Origin: Vickermania ingenoplastis
Taxonomy: Eukaryota > Euglenozoa > Kinetoplastea > Trypanosomatida > Trypanosomatidae
Assembly (NCBI GenBank): GCA_010157825.1
Contig: VFSE01000164.1
Location: 17,501 to 81,500, forward strand
Direction: 5' to 3'
Length of the DNA stretch: 64,000 nucleotides
Below are positions 32,401 to 39,646 of this stretch, one piece after another (within the stretch, counting starts at the first letter, position 1; every line of letters begins with the position of its first letter). The position numbers and the translations under genes are program-made. A model generated the notes under the pieces. The model made no database searches, was not told where the DNA came from, and was given only the letters and a program-made list of their open reading frames with translations.

Positions 32401-33092
32401 TTAACGAAGTGGGGGATGCGCATCACACCATGCCCCGCCGCTCGTGCCGACGCCGGCGCCTCGGCGCCATCCTCATCCACACTGGGCCCTTGAAGAGGGG
32501 CGAGCTGTGAGGGGCGCTTCCGCTGGCGGCGGACGGCAATGGGCACCTCCTTCCGGGTGGCACTCTCGGTGAAGAGCTTGTGCAGCGCCTTATCCGAAAA
32601 CTTTGGCTGGTGGAACACCTGGAGGGATTTGATGTACTTGGTCTTTCCTCGCATCGCTGTGAGCGACGAGTTGGAGTTGGAATCTCTGCGCCGCTTCTTA
32701 GTGTCTGTGGTGTCCTCCTTGGAGGCCGTCGTGGCGCTCTCACCCGTGTGGGAGAACTGGTTGGTGCGCATGGAGGTCGTGTTAAGGCTCCCCATCATCG
32801 CAACGCTGCTGGGGTACGTCGCCCGAAAGCTGTCCGACACGCTGTCGCACGTGGGCGGGTGTGGAGAAATGTCAGAGGACTGCTGAGCGAGGCGGTTTGG
32901 CACCCCGAGGCCCTCACCGCTCGTCAACCCGTCGCTGTACAGCCGACTCATCAGCGGGTTGCGCCGTTCGTGAGCGTCGAGCGCGTCGCGGGCGACGTGG
33001 TTTGGGTTCCTGTGGAGAACGCCGCGCTTGGCGATCGGGGGCACCAGCGCTCCCGCCGGTGGCTGCCCGCGCTGTGAAGGGCTCGTACGCAT
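20442..33092 (-). CDS. Axonemal inner-arm-type dynein heavy chain, 4216 aa
   Basis: This is the motor subunit of a flagellar dynein. The start at 33092 (MRTSPSQRGQPP) is chosen because the upstream in-frame extension is hydrophobic, low-complexity UTR. The linker/tail occupies about residues 1-1470. AAA1 has Walker A GPAGTGKT (about 1497) and Walker B ACLDEFNRI. AAA2 has GVTGTGKT (about 1780), AAA3 has GQTGVGKS (about 2136) with LFIDDLNMP, and AAA4 has GVGGSGKR (about 2499). The stalk helices are at about 2745-2830 and 2960-3020, enclosing the microtubule-binding domain. AAA5, AAA6 and the C-terminal domain follow, ending KGAACVCALEM. Length and AAA1 region fit the single-headed inner-arm group (DNAH1/3/6/7/12-like) rather than outer-arm or cytoplasmic chains. 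The exact orthologue needs a tree. The frame is unbroken over 12.6 kb. Confidence 0.93.
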   Translation of the reverse strand: MRTSPSQRGQPPAGALVPPIAKRGVLHRNPNHVARDALDAHERRNPLMSRLYSDGLTSGEGLGVPNRLAQQSSDISPHPPTCDSVSDSFRATYPSSVAMMGSLNTTSMRTNQFSHTGESATTASKEDTTDTKKRRRDSNSNSSLTAMRGKTKYIKSLQVFHQPKFSDKALHKLFTESATRKEVPIAVRRQRKRPSQLAPLQGPSVDEDGAEAPASARAAGHGVMRIPHFVKATSNSPNEFTYMLMRPRGIRDPFNPYDLQVVTHKELKTAETYYTVSSAGVTQFTGGPAEFIQLPTWEREFRIFHQIRELPVFSEYKRWRSFLIWRGLVRKHAINNSREYLTKNLFHVHPNLSGALQAVRRICLEYASSSLYAAPTECRTLDSYCTYLDETLSTGRQRLEGMMRIIRDHVESACKVAMLTAQQEREKMKVLHDDDDRKKKKVVDIRELGTQQQPSYIEMTQRKATCKRLTAFIKLCDYMVVTCLTTLAAKAVENVRDDFLYPFQLPKKYTPLPVEKGKKPEAPYTGPPFNLEIVYNTDEHRVEVVPNLPQVAEAMEDIVRDYIRTVGSVPRLVSMDAFKVYVDNAEDEMGGGPDVAEMVVSEEDYKQNMATLRESISSAFADIEKYVRSFDVYRDMYVSNSKFDPDALLQQPQTLDFFRERLTMYKAQMESISTKIPNFKDVGLATVQTQGLREFFTPSPVECLQGFHRVLPIIAHRHNEALLEELQRHNTYLAAHPKTIEQYVEYVSYYKDLETNFDNISASYDFIRELFSLLQEEKIEVSEEEEEIYRSGTRPQFDKLRTVMQIIEDGREAQQRLFTRTIDEEMESLRHRIEKAYDKAGQPIVMTGDAPVEEVIAYITELQKETECIAAREKELRGFQLQIGAEETTVDMVDMINDVNIKTKLWVGVRDWDLFTEEMRAIPFEKLDISSLQDTVIKYNTLVKQVSSKLSGNAAVPQLRDKVEEWRQLMPILQALTNPKMKLEHHIKVSNVVGPIEDANGTSKTLSEWSNQFTTAMLLENDVLRFRDAILAISVAATEEDKLQQQIDKVNAMWNGGGPKPPMEFQFLNHKELKDTYVLVGSSVEDVSALLDDSMISISTIGSSKYCQGVLRAQVDRWENRLRYMQETLDKWVELQRNWIYLENIFSSSEIRSQWKDDAKRFEKADRFFRDVMRKAHDLPTAFRGLLINPPSFDPNEPTTGKTLQQDLTHYIKELEKVLASLERKLEEKRCAFPRFYFLSNDDLLDILAKVKTPELMMPHMLKMFDGIKSLTFTEQNDITHLLSMEGEQVELINKNVKARGAVEGWLDMLEREMFFTLRKLAQACLEDYEERQNRSAWMFQHAVQLVLIMEQLLWTRGVEESLDQPDSEALMSDLKESGYKSLEELAGLTSQQLSKVQRILLSTLITIDVHGRDLIDEMVENNVVESKEFGWTKQLRAYWEKDEDGHGNIFIRQNNSRFVYGYEYLGAQGRLVITPLTDRIYMTVTGALKLYLGASPAGPAGTGKTETVKDLAKNLARQCIVYNCSDGVTYKMMEKFFSGLIQTGAWACLDEFNRINIEVLSVIASQLLEIKLALQNGKESFTFQGAPNVRVRATYGAFVTMNPGYAGRTELPDNLKILFRPVAVMTPDFRMIAEVILYSEGFTNAKDLSLKITQLYKLSSEQLSPQDHYDFGMRALKSILVMAGDLKRSQPDVEEDLTLIVACNDSNVPKFVSEDIPLFQGIMQDLFPGVSFPEREYEELLPAMHKAMDTRKLMDEGIWVKKGIQFYETLIVRHGVMLVGVTGTGKTETRNCISTSLESMGAAGSSNHMAKPVHQFIMNPKSILMHELYGTLDVNTNEWKDGVLACLAKQCVRDSELNKDHRWLVFDGPVDTLWIESLNSVLDDSKLLCLDSGERIKLPDTMHLLFEVADLAVASPATVSRCGMVYVDADDLPWTAVVGKWTETKLAGAGAGPQCRAYVKNLFLTYVPKGLEWLSQQRVLINAGEINVIESMCELFSALITVNNVAFQPDPDGETVIPPEDPIFRTRNETCNILFAFSFFWSIGGNVDQSTMESFDTMARTVLETVLRIPNHGFVYDFMIDFNTRMLIPWESKLSDFVYDEKTPFFDILVPTVDTVRYSYIAKTLIQCGRPILFNGQTGVGKSVIMADTLFSNKEEMNLAIISFQFSAQTSSERTQELIETKLKQKRKNILGAPPGKNVVLFIDDLNMPALEVFGASPPIELLRQLMGNGGFYDRKIAGFWKFVQDVTVVAACGPPEGGRNPVTARLTRLFHLLQIPNLTDDSMRRIFGSILKGFLEHKNFSKDVKDMTKHIVNATVDVFNKIRDGLRPRPTTPHYTFNLRDVAKVFQGLLQVIPRVCRDQKAFTRLWVHESMRCFYDRLATAEDRQFFTEEVVMEALSRVPGSHSHEEYFERDPIVWGDFFRFGSSERVYEESTDFKRIPQILDEYQDDYNNTISTSKGEDDTVLPPLNLVFFTDHCEHLARIIRIVRQPRGNALLVGVGGSGKRSLTRLASYVANSRVFEISVGKGYSMTDFHEFLLELYTCAGVKCTPSVFMISDNQIVHEAMLEDVNNMLNSGEVPSLFTPEEREKRVNACLEAAQQAGINNRDDVYNFFISRVRDNMHIALCMSPVGDTFRTRCRQFPSLTNCCAIDWFDEWPNEALRSVAERLLTDIKPIMPEELMSKLPSLCVDVHSTITDMSQAYWDELRRRYYVTPTSYLEFIETYKAIFNERRSVLAENLEQVQNGVDKMKETDEMIAKMKIEIETKRPLLEKASKETEEVVADLKVRQAAAGEVQVQVRAQEEAASEQKKVASLIAAEAQGELDKAKPILDDAQAALKTISNSDINELRSFTIPPPAVRLCAQSCMAMFDHRDPRFSGWSGSTEWKGCKEFLSTSNLLKYIETYDAENIPPSIIKKMIVFVENPEFTPAWCETKGSKTAASLCRWVHAMYKYSEVIKKVGPLREAAAKAAKDLEETSAKLNAAQKKQMEVEQELMELEKNYEKSIKKKNDLEAGLRTCITRLENAETLSECLKSEGTRWAENIKILNKRLEELPLQSFLASACAAYFGAFTPLFRKRLMARWTEKIMEEGLDVSGVTMAGILGDPVDTINWQVNGLPTDETSTENAIIATMSYAPRRWPLFIDPQEQGVKWLTQQYGPVVGTTGKMKVGLKIIKLTESTWMRTLEAQIRLGGTVIIDDVGETLDPALEPLISRRITETMSGKQIQLTPQSGPVDYHPSFRMFICTKLPNPLYLPDISTRLTLLNFTVTLDGLEDQMLGEVVSIEKREMEEEKNKIIQSIAQGQKKLKQIEAQILSRLKNTKGNILDDSELISELKSAQANAEILKANEAEAQEKMSVISASREGYREVAVRAAVLFFVLADIARIDPMYQYSLQFFVKMVQLEIKSTPKDEDYSDEIPEMLLDHLHTVVDGLTLTFYKQICRGLFNKDKNILSLLVSSSIARQQKTILEEEWQYFVRATALVASDLAAQPPDLAWFSRVQYEVAEALERTVPAFKGMHQSIRANTAEWKAWIQADDPHRLDVPCGWHERLSPFQRILLIRCFREEKLFFALGDYVIQTMGQEFMEPPPFDLERALRDTTPTVPIIFILSQGADPMGALQTFAGQENQDLQYVSLGQGQGENAKRLIAQCRKSGAWAMLQNCHLSKSFMPDLELQVAALQAPQIEINPTFRLWLTSMPVDFFPIFVLQTSIKITNEPPTGLKANMIRCFNDLTNEEYEAFPDTTLIANYDTDVPKGLAFKKLLYGLCFFHSIVLERKKFGPLGWNVRYEWNDTDFHVSKQWLRLFFEEQGSIPWESLEYIIGQINYGGRVTDPQDRGTLQTILRNYLCTSILDDDFKFSDSGKYFAPPVCSLDDAKNHISEMSLIDDPEVFGMHENASLRYQQQSSHYVLSTVVSIQPRLVGSNTGDGPTPEEEVQRKCREFEATLPSVISRDEAGLHTFTTLANGLPNSMSTVLSHELVKYNKLIQRMIQTLSDMQKALQGLTVLSSDLDAMYSSFLSDQVPQLWSSVSYASLKPLGAWYREFLEKVKFIRTWVQKGEPKAFWMAGFFNPSAFMTGVYQAFARAEAVSVDKLGFKYTVLNEDLDDITARPERGCYVYGIFTDAWRWDAERRVMTDSLPGEPYDQLPVVHFLPEPYHKKPDDFHAVPMYRTTVRAGVISSLGASSNYVLSVEMPSANGSDFWLLKGAACVCALEM

Positions 33093-34883
33093 AATGGGGC
33101 ACGAAAAAACAAACAAAAAAAAACTTTTCCTCAAGGAGCAATTAGGCACAGAACAAATACAAAAATAAAATACGTCGATGGATCTGTCAGGCGCCAAGCA
33201 CGACAACTGAAGTCAGACAGTAGTGGATAGAGAAGGTCTGATGAGAGAAACCTGCACGTGCCGCAGGGGTGTGTGCGCTGGTTTGTTAGATTGCTTTGCT
33301 TTAGAGGGCCGAACTCTAAAGACAACAAGGCAAACGAGCCAACGCGGTTCTTCTGCTGGGTGTGCGGCAACGAGAATTCTCTGCTGTCTATCGGGTGTTT
33401 GTCACTTCTATTGGATATTGTTTGTTGTTTGTTTGGTTTTTTTTCTTGAAAAAAAAAAGAGAAAGAAAAAAAATGTTCCACCGAACCCCCAGGAGAAGAA
33501 GCAATGAGGATACAATACAGAACAACGCTCAACTCCTTCAATGGAAAGCGGGGCGGGAAGGGAAGAAGAGGGAAGAAACTATAAAAGTATTCACAACGGC
33601 GTTCTGATCGACCAAAAGGTTTGCAGGGATAGGCAAGTGGGACGACAGCGCCTTTTTGACTGTATATAGTATATATTGTACGGTGTTTCACTATAGAAGT
33701 AGAGAGACGTGAAGACACTCTCGAACTCGTTCTATATATGAAAAGACTACGTTACGGCAAAGAGAAGGAGGAGGAGGAAAAGAAACGGAAAAGTAATGGC
33801 ACGGCAGCTATGTGTGCGTCTGTGCGTATGTGACCCGGCGGCACCACTTCGCTTCCCTACGTATGGTACCACAGTGGTGATATCGGCTTTTATTATTTAT
33901 TTTTTGTGTGTGTATTCCAATTGCTTCTCCTTTGTTCCTCTTCTCGCACGGCAGACGAACTGCGACAGTCCTCCTCCCCACCTAGCCTGGTGGGTGGGGA
34001 GGGGGGGGGGGGAGGGCGAATAGAAGGCGGAAGTGGTAGCGTGGAGGGAAGTAAAGGGGTGGAGGGGGGGTGAGAGACGACGCCGCATGGTGAACAAGAA
34101 GATAAAAATAATAATATTGAGAGAACACGGAACAGAAGGCAGTCCCAAAACTTCCTTCAGGAAAGAAAAGAAAAACAAACAAAAAAAAAAGGCAGCACAA
34201 AGCGGAACAAGAACAACAGCGACGAGAGGAACTCCTTTTTGATTAACGAACGCAAGAACGAACTAACGCACGCAATTCCCTTCGTCTGTCTCCCCAGCAC
34301 TAACAATCCATTAGCAGCACTAACAACTCCGCTGGTGCGTGTGATTTGATGGCGTGGGGAAGAAGACGGTAGGATGAAGCAAGCTCATACAATATAGCTG
34401 AACCACATGTGGTACGATACACGGAGGAGGAGGAGGAGGGATCCGCCGCAGCAACAGTCAACAACAACAAATTGAATGGCTCAAAGAACGAGTTGCGACC
34501 CTTCGTACCTCTGTGTGTGTGTGTGTTCGTGTAAGTACTAGAGGATTTCTTCTACCTCTCCTCTATACAAAAAAGGATAAAGAAAAAAATCTTGTTTGTT
34601 TGTTCGCACGTTGTCTCTCCCACTATTTGTGTTGTTTCTTTTTGTTATCTGTGAACTCTTTTTTTATTTTATTATTTTATTTTTTTTTTCTCTCTCTCTC
34701 TCTGCGGGTTGCTGCGTACCGTCGTTAGTATACATTACTGATAAACTGCTTCTGAAACAAACATACAGGGGTGCTACATGCAGCCATTTGTCTTTTTTTT
34801 TTAGAAATACACGAAAAGGATAGACAGCTTCCGATCACCTCGAGTAGAAGAAGAAAAAGGGGAAACTGGACGTACGCATACAT
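33093..34883. other. Long intergenic region upstream of dynein
   Basis: A gap of about 1.8 kb. It holds A-rich plus-strand tracts (33102-33121, 33449-33473, 34163-34190), a long G run at about 33995-34013, and T/CT-rich tracts at 34658-34703. ORFs here are low-complexity and not credible. It probably contains the dynein 5'UTR and the 3'UTR of the 34884 gene. Confidence 0.45.
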
Positions 34884-36089
34884 TTACACGCCTTTGCCGT
34901 CATGCATAAAGGCAAACATGCGCTTGATCTTGTCCTGGCCCTTGCGGGAGCCGTACTTGTCGACGAGCCAGCCGATGAGCTCTTCCTCCTCCGCCCGCAT
35001 TGCTGCGAAGAGCGCCGCCCTTTCCTCCAGCGACGCGTCGGCGATGCGCATGCGATCCGTCTCCTCGTCCACCTCAATGCAGAGCTTCTCGGTAGCGAAG
35101 CCGAAACGAATCGTGTCGTGCATGAAGGACGGGGGCTCGCTGGCGGCGTTGTACTGCAGCCGCTTCTGCGGCCCGGCGCCACGCAGTCGGATGTAGTCCT
35201 TCTCCACGAGATCGCGCTGCACGCAGTGAGCGAGGTGGAGCCGCAAGAAAAGAATGCTCTCCTCCATCTCGGTCTCCCGCCGGACCGCCGTCACCCTCTC
35301 CCACAGCGGCGCGGCGTACATGACATCCAGCACGGCGGGCGCCTCTTCCAAGTCGGTTCTGCGGTGGTTGCGGAGGGACGGCGGGTAGGGGTAGTAGCCC
35401 ATGGCACGCACCATGAGCAGCTCCTCGGAGCCAAAGATCTGCTCTCTAAGCTGTCCGAGCAGCCCCATGGCAATCGTGTGCTCAATGTCTTCCAGCATAC
35501 GGCGCGCGCGGGCCTCGACGAAGGCGAACATGCGAATGTCTCCCATGAGATTATCAAAATATATCCGCGCGAGGCGCTTGAAGTCCTCCGCCTCGAGCTC
35601 TAGAATGTCAACGTACTCGTTGTCACAGCGCTGCTCGAGCAGCTCCAGCATGCTGGGGCGTCGCTTGGTGACGAACCCCGTCGCCGTCTTCGCCGCCGCG
35701 GCCTTCTTCGCCGCCTCCGCGAGATCCCCACGGCGGCGCTCCTCGGCGCGGACTAGCAGCTCGCGCTGGACCTCCCTCAGGTCAGGCTTGGGCGGCAGCA
35801 CCTCGTACTGCTTCAAGGTCCCGGTTGTACTGCTGGTGTAGGTGTCTATCTCGTATCGCTCCTCCAGCCGCTCCGGCACTGGAATGGGGCCGCGGCAGCC
35901 AAAGCGCTCATTCGCCGCCTTGTGCTCCAACTTCGCCGCGTAGTAGGTGGCGGCCGTCTCCTGCAGCGCTGCGATACCGTAGCGGTAGGCAATCTCCTGA
36001 TTGGCGGTGTACAGCTTGCTGGCCTCAACGTAATGCGAACCGGGCACCGCGACGGTCGTCCCGTCCGCTGCGGTTTGTACGTCGGCCAT
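34884..36089 (-). CDS. Hypothetical protein, 401 aa
   Basis: The family is not recognised. The start at 36089 (MADVQTAADG) is the first ATG after UTR-like sequence. The protein is soluble and largely helical. It has a central Ala/Lys/Glu-rich stretch (RAEERRRGDLAEAAKKAAAA), an acidic segment (EYVDILELEAEDFKRLAR), an aromatic loop MGYYPYPPSL, and a C-terminal charged helix near RMRIADASLEERAALFAAM. It has no signal peptide, membrane segment or catalytic motif. It lies between the dynein and COG8 genes, which says nothing about function in a kinetoplastid array. Confidence 0.75.
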   Translation of the reverse strand: MADVQTAADGTTVAVPGSHYVEASKLYTANQEIAYRYGIAALQETAATYYAAKLEHKAANERFGCRGPIPVPERLEERYEIDTYTSSTTGTLKQYEVLPPKPDLREVQRELLVRAEERRRGDLAEAAKKAAAAKTATGFVTKRRPSMLELLEQRCDNEYVDILELEAEDFKRLARIYFDNLMGDIRMFAFVEARARRMLEDIEHTIAMGLLGQLREQIFGSEELLMVRAMGYYPYPPSLRNHRRTDLEEAPAVLDVMYAAPLWERVTAVRRETEMEESILFLRLHLAHCVQRDLVEKDYIRLRGAGPQKRLQYNAASEPPSFMHDTIRFGFATEKLCIEVDEETDRMRIADASLEERAALFAAMRAEEEELIGWLVDKYGSRKGQDKIKRMFAFMHDGKGV

Positions 36090-36110
36090 GGGGACAGTGA
36101 ATGGAAAAGT

Positions 36111-36150
36111 AAATTGGATAGAAGCAAAGTAAATTGGATAGAAGCAAAGT
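36111..36150. repeat. 20-bp tandem duplication in a 5' leader
   Basis: Two perfect copies of a 20-base unit (36111-36130 and 36131-36150, beginning aaattggata) lie 22 bases upstream of the ATG at 36089. The coding-strand sequence here lacks AG, so the duplication lengthens the leader without adding an acceptor. Confidence 0.85.
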
Positions 36151-36603
36151 TTCAAAGTCTTGTAATATACACCTTGCGAGAAACAGAGATCAGGTGTGTG
36201 TGTGTGGGGAACAAAATAATAATAACAGCTCGGCTAAATACAAACTACAGCAAGGGGGCGGAACAGCGCTGGGGCGTCGTACAGCACACGTTTCTTCAAA
36301 CAAGAAACAAACACTTACTTTGAAAGTAAAGGAATAGTAAAGTAAAAGAAGAGAGTTCATTATTTCAAACAATGAAAATGAAAATGAAAATGAAAATGAA
36401 GAGAGAGAGAGAGAGAAAGGAGCAGACTGCACAATGGTCCGCAGCAAGTCGCCCAGGGCATATCATTGTACGTGTAAAAGAAGTCAAATTAGATTATTAT
36501 TATTATTATTTTCGTTTATCTTTTTCCTTTTCTCTTGTGGATCTATACTTTACGGGTATCCTGCACACGCACACGCGGCGGCTCCGCCGCCCCCACACGC
36601 GAA
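36151..36603. other. Intergenic region
   Basis: It contains repeats of AATGAA type (36370-36400), a GA repeat (36401-36418) and a TTA repeat (36496-36511). The GA tract is polypyrimidine on the coding strand and may direct trans-splicing of the 34884-36089 gene. No gene is seen. Confidence 0.45.
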
Positions 36604-38292
36604 TTACACCGGCGGCATTGACGAGGATGGGAGCAGCGAGCCGCTGCTGGAGGGCGGGTCGGGTGGCACAGCCGCAGCAGCAGTGACCGCAGGGGACTGC
36701 AGCGCCTCGGCGGATCGCGACACGCGCTCCAGCCGGGCCATAGGAGCGGCGAGGGCTAGCTCCAGCCGGTGCCGCGCGTCATCTCCAAAGGCCGTCGCGA
36801 CGCAGCGCAAGACATGCGGGTAGAGCAGCCCCCCAAAGGCCTGCACCATGGAGGCGTACACGCGAAGGCTGTCGGCATCTCCGGCCAGTGCATCGCTGTC
36901 TCTCGCGAGATCTGAAGCGATGAGCCGGAGCAGCGCCGTTGTCTCCTCCACACACAGCTGCTCCATGCCAGGCAGCAGCACACGGTGCACGCTGTTCATC
37001 GCGTGCAAGAAGCCGTTGAGGGCGTGGGCCAGCGGCGCAAAGTCCGCCAGCTCCATCGGTGGCATCAGCTCCACCGCCGCGCTCCCAGTAAGGCCACCGA
37101 GCGTGGCGGTGAAGGAGTTGGCCGGCGTGAAGCTCTCACTGAAACTGCCGCCGCCGCTGCCGCTCAGGGCGGCCGAGGCGCCCCGCCCCCAGCCTGTTGT
37201 CGCCGCCGCACCTGCTCGGAGAAGGGGTGGGGCGGCGGCGGCCGAGGCCGTCCACGAGAAGTGCCGCACTCGCTCCTGGTACGCCCTCTCGGCCCGCCGC
37301 ATGTGCTGGCAGAAGAGCTCCATCGCCCGGTCCACCACCAACGCGCTGAGGACGGGCCAGATGCTGCAGAATGCCTTCCCCGCACTGAGGCTCGCAGCAA
37401 ATCCCTGCTCCCACAGGACGCCCAGCTCGTAACTATTGGTTAGCTGCGCCACGTCCGCCGCCATCGCATCCTGCAGCGCGTTGCTTTGCTCGCTGCACCA
37501 GTCGTGGAGCAGCCCCTCCGTGTCTTCCGCAAAGCAGGCGGCGAACTGCAGCACGGTCTCCTGCAGCGCCACCTTGTACAGCTGGAGATACCGCTTCAGG
37601 CGCTGCGCCGGCGAGGCGAAGCCAGCCGCCTCCTCCCGCAGATGGCGGGTGTACGTCGTACGGGCCGCGAGAAACAGCGAGGGGAGCACGGACTGCTGCG
37701 CCGGCGCGGCGACCAGCCGGAGGAACTGCAGCGCCCGGAACGCGCCGTCGACCGTCAGCGGCCCTGCGAGGCGCGGCAGGATGACGTCGCGGAGAGAGCG
37801 CTCCAGCGCCGCCTCCGCGCGCCGCCGCAGGCCGGCGAGCAGCGCCGTGCCGGCAGGAGGACTGTCGGCCTCGGCGACGGGGAGAGGATTCGCACCGCCC
37901 GGCGCCTCCTCCGGGGGGCGGGGCGGTGCGGCTTCGAGGGAGGCGCGGCGAATGTGCTGCAGGACGGTGATCGCCTCCGTGTACATCTCCTGCTGCACAG
38001 CGTCCTCCAGCAGTTGCGGGGCCTCCAGCAGCTGCAGCAGCTGGATGTGGTGCGCCACGGCATGCTGGCACTGCTGCCGCTCGTGCCGCCACAAGGCACC
38101 GCGGTCCGTCAGGGCGGTGGCCTTGGCGTGCAGGTGCTCCAGCGAGTGGGCCAGCGTCTCGGTCATCGCCGCTCCCTTGGCGGAGGCGGCCTGCACCAGA
38201 CCGCTGGCGGCGTACGTGGCCGCCAGCAGGTCGTGGCGCTCGGCTGCCGCCTCTGCCATACTGCGCCGCAGCGCCTGTGCTTCACTATCCAT
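36604..38292 (-). CDS. COG8: Conserved oligomeric Golgi complex subunit 8 (Dor1-like)
   Basis: COG8 is part of the lobe B tether that holds retrograde vesicles at the Golgi. The product is 562 aa, a usual size. The N-terminal half is helical with the Dor1 pattern: HIQLLQLLEAPQLLEDAVQQ followed by EAITVLQHIRR, then SLRDVILPRLAGPLTVDGAF and ALQFLRLVAAPAQQSVLP. RLKRYLQLYKVALQETVLQF is comparable with the conserved COG8 core. The C-terminal half has a Gly/Ser-rich insert (about 365-400) and then GFLHAMNSVHRVLLPGMEQL. No membrane segment. The assignment rests on pattern recognition of the core and is fairly strong. Confidence 0.8.
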   Translation of the reverse strand: MDSEAQALRRSMAEAAAERHDLLAATYAASGLVQAASAKGAAMTETLAHSLEHLHAKATALTDRGALWRHERQQCQHAVAHHIQLLQLLEAPQLLEDAVQQEMYTEAITVLQHIRRASLEAAPPRPPEEAPGGANPLPVAEADSPPAGTALLAGLRRRAEAALERSLRDVILPRLAGPLTVDGAFRALQFLRLVAAPAQQSVLPSLFLAARTTYTRHLREEAAGFASPAQRLKRYLQLYKVALQETVLQFAACFAEDTEGLLHDWCSEQSNALQDAMAADVAQLTNSYELGVLWEQGFAASLSAGKAFCSIWPVLSALVVDRAMELFCQHMRRAERAYQERVRHFSWTASAAAAPPLLRAGAAATTGWGRGASAALSGSGGGSFSESFTPANSFTATLGGLTGSAAVELMPPMELADFAPLAHALNGFLHAMNSVHRVLLPGMEQLCVEETTALLRLIASDLARDSDALAGDADSLRVYASMVQAFGGLLYPHVLRCVATAFGDDARHRLELALAAPMARLERVSRSAEALQSPAVTAAAAVPPDPPSSSGSLLPSSSMPPV

Positions 38293-38638
38293 GGCGACGA
38301 GGAAAAATAAAACAAAAAAAGAAGGAGGCTAGGGATGACCGGTTCGGCACGGCGATAAATCCGCCGCACGACTGCGGGGGGGGAGAAAAAAAAATTGGGG
38401 TGCGGACTAAAAAAAAAACGACGGAGGCAACTCCAAGAAACCCAAAAAGAAAGCGGGGGGGAGGAATACGAACGAATAGTTTATGGACGCCACACACAAA
38501 AAAAAAAAAAAATGTTGGAACGCAGAGTGAAACGCTGCGTGTTGTCCATAGGCGATAGGCAATACCCCGGGCGGAGTACGGAGAGGCGCAGCGCCGCGGC
38601 CTCATTTCATTGCAGCATGCATACCGTATTTTTCTTTA
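38293..38638. other. Intergenic region
   Basis: It is dominated by plus-strand A runs (for example 38391-38399, 38410-38419, 38498-38512), giving coding-strand poly-T tracts that suit trans-splicing. No gene is seen. Confidence 0.45.
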
Positions 38639-39157
38639 TTACGTGGGTTCAGCCAAGGGTGAAGGAATGTACAGTTGTGCAGAAAGAAAATATGTCAACG
38701 AGGCCAGCGTTGGGTTAGAGGAGGTCTCTCTCCAGCGTCGTATCCCCCCCCATCTCTCGCTCTCGTGCGTATCTCTTCCTCCCAGGAGTGGGGCAATGGC
38801 CGTCTCCGCGCTGTTTCGATCGTTGCCCAGGAGAGCGTTCATGCGAGACATAACGTTCACCTCCATCTCGCCCTCCGCTGCGGTTGTCCTCTTGAGGCGA
38901 CGCTGGCGCGCGCCGTAGAGGGGCAGGGTGGGCTGTGCCGGGCGGCAGGTATAGCAGAGGATCGGGACCCCGACGCACAGGAACACCAAAAACAACACGG
39001 CGATGACCAGCGTCACGACGCCGATAATGGAGTAGCCGGCCTCGGCCTGTTGGCGCTCAGCGGCCGCCGTGGCCGACCGCACCGTAGTCACGACGGAGCG
39101 GACTCCCACCATGAACGCGGTGCCCGACGCCCCCGCCGGCGACAGCGCATCTTCCAT
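38639..39157 (-). CDS. Small single-pass membrane protein, 172 aa
   Basis: I do not recognise the family. The first ATG is at 39157 (MEDALSPAGASG). There is one strong transmembrane segment at about residues 43-70 (IIGVVTLVIAVLFLVFLCVG), followed by a Cys-containing juxtamembrane stretch (PILCYTCRPAQ) and a basic patch (ARQRRLKR). These predict an N-out, C-in topology by the positive-inside rule. The C-terminal 90 residues are hydrophilic (NALLGNDRNSAETAIAPL). The last 30 or so residues are less protein-like, so the true end could differ if there is an indel. Confidence 0.6.
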   Translation of the reverse strand: MEDALSPAGASGTAFMVGVRSVVTTVRSATAAAERQQAEAGYSIIGVVTLVIAVLFLVFLCVGVPILCYTCRPAQPTLPLYGARQRRLKRTTAAEGEMEVNVMSRMNALLGNDRNSAETAIAPLLGGRDTHESERWGGIRRWRETSSNPTLASLTYFLSAQLYIPSPLAEPT

Positions 39158-39646
39158 AGGGTGGCGGGGCAGGGAAGAGGGGAAAGAGGCCAAGCCACTT
39201 GTTCCTAGTGAAACAATGCAATTCTAGGCGATTTTAAAATAAATAAGCAAATACAAATACAAATATATTTAGTAACACCTGTGAGCCCGTTGGCTTGTGT
39301 TCCACTTCCAGGGATGGTGTGTACCTTCTCCGCCGCTGAGTCCACCGCCACCACGAAAGAGGGATGCGACGCCACCGACCATAAAATAAAGCTGAGCAGG
39401 GAAGGGAAGGGAGGGAGAGAGAGGAGGTGAGAGTGCTGCACCACAGCAGTAAACGAAACGAAACATAGGGGCTCTCCCGGCCTCATCTGGGCGTCAAGGC
39501 GTGTTGTTCTATGGTTCATGCGGCTGAAACATCAAACGAGTGCGCTCCCACGGAGCGAGGCAGAGGCAGAGGCAGAGGAGAGGAGGAGAGAGGAGGCTGA
39601 TCCCCCGCAGCTTGGTGCCGCCCCCTCCCCCCTCCCCCTTTTTCAT
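39158..39646. other. Intergenic region
   Basis: The region contains an AAATAC-type repeat near 39236-39262 and plus-strand GA-rich tracts (39404-39431, 39556-39597). No gene is seen. Confidence 0.4.

Noticed and set aside
33093-33206. 38-residue N-terminal extension of the dynein heavy chain
   Set aside because: The extension is hydrophobic, low-complexity and derived from A/T-rich leader DNA. MRTSPSQRG at 33092 begins normal coding sequence.
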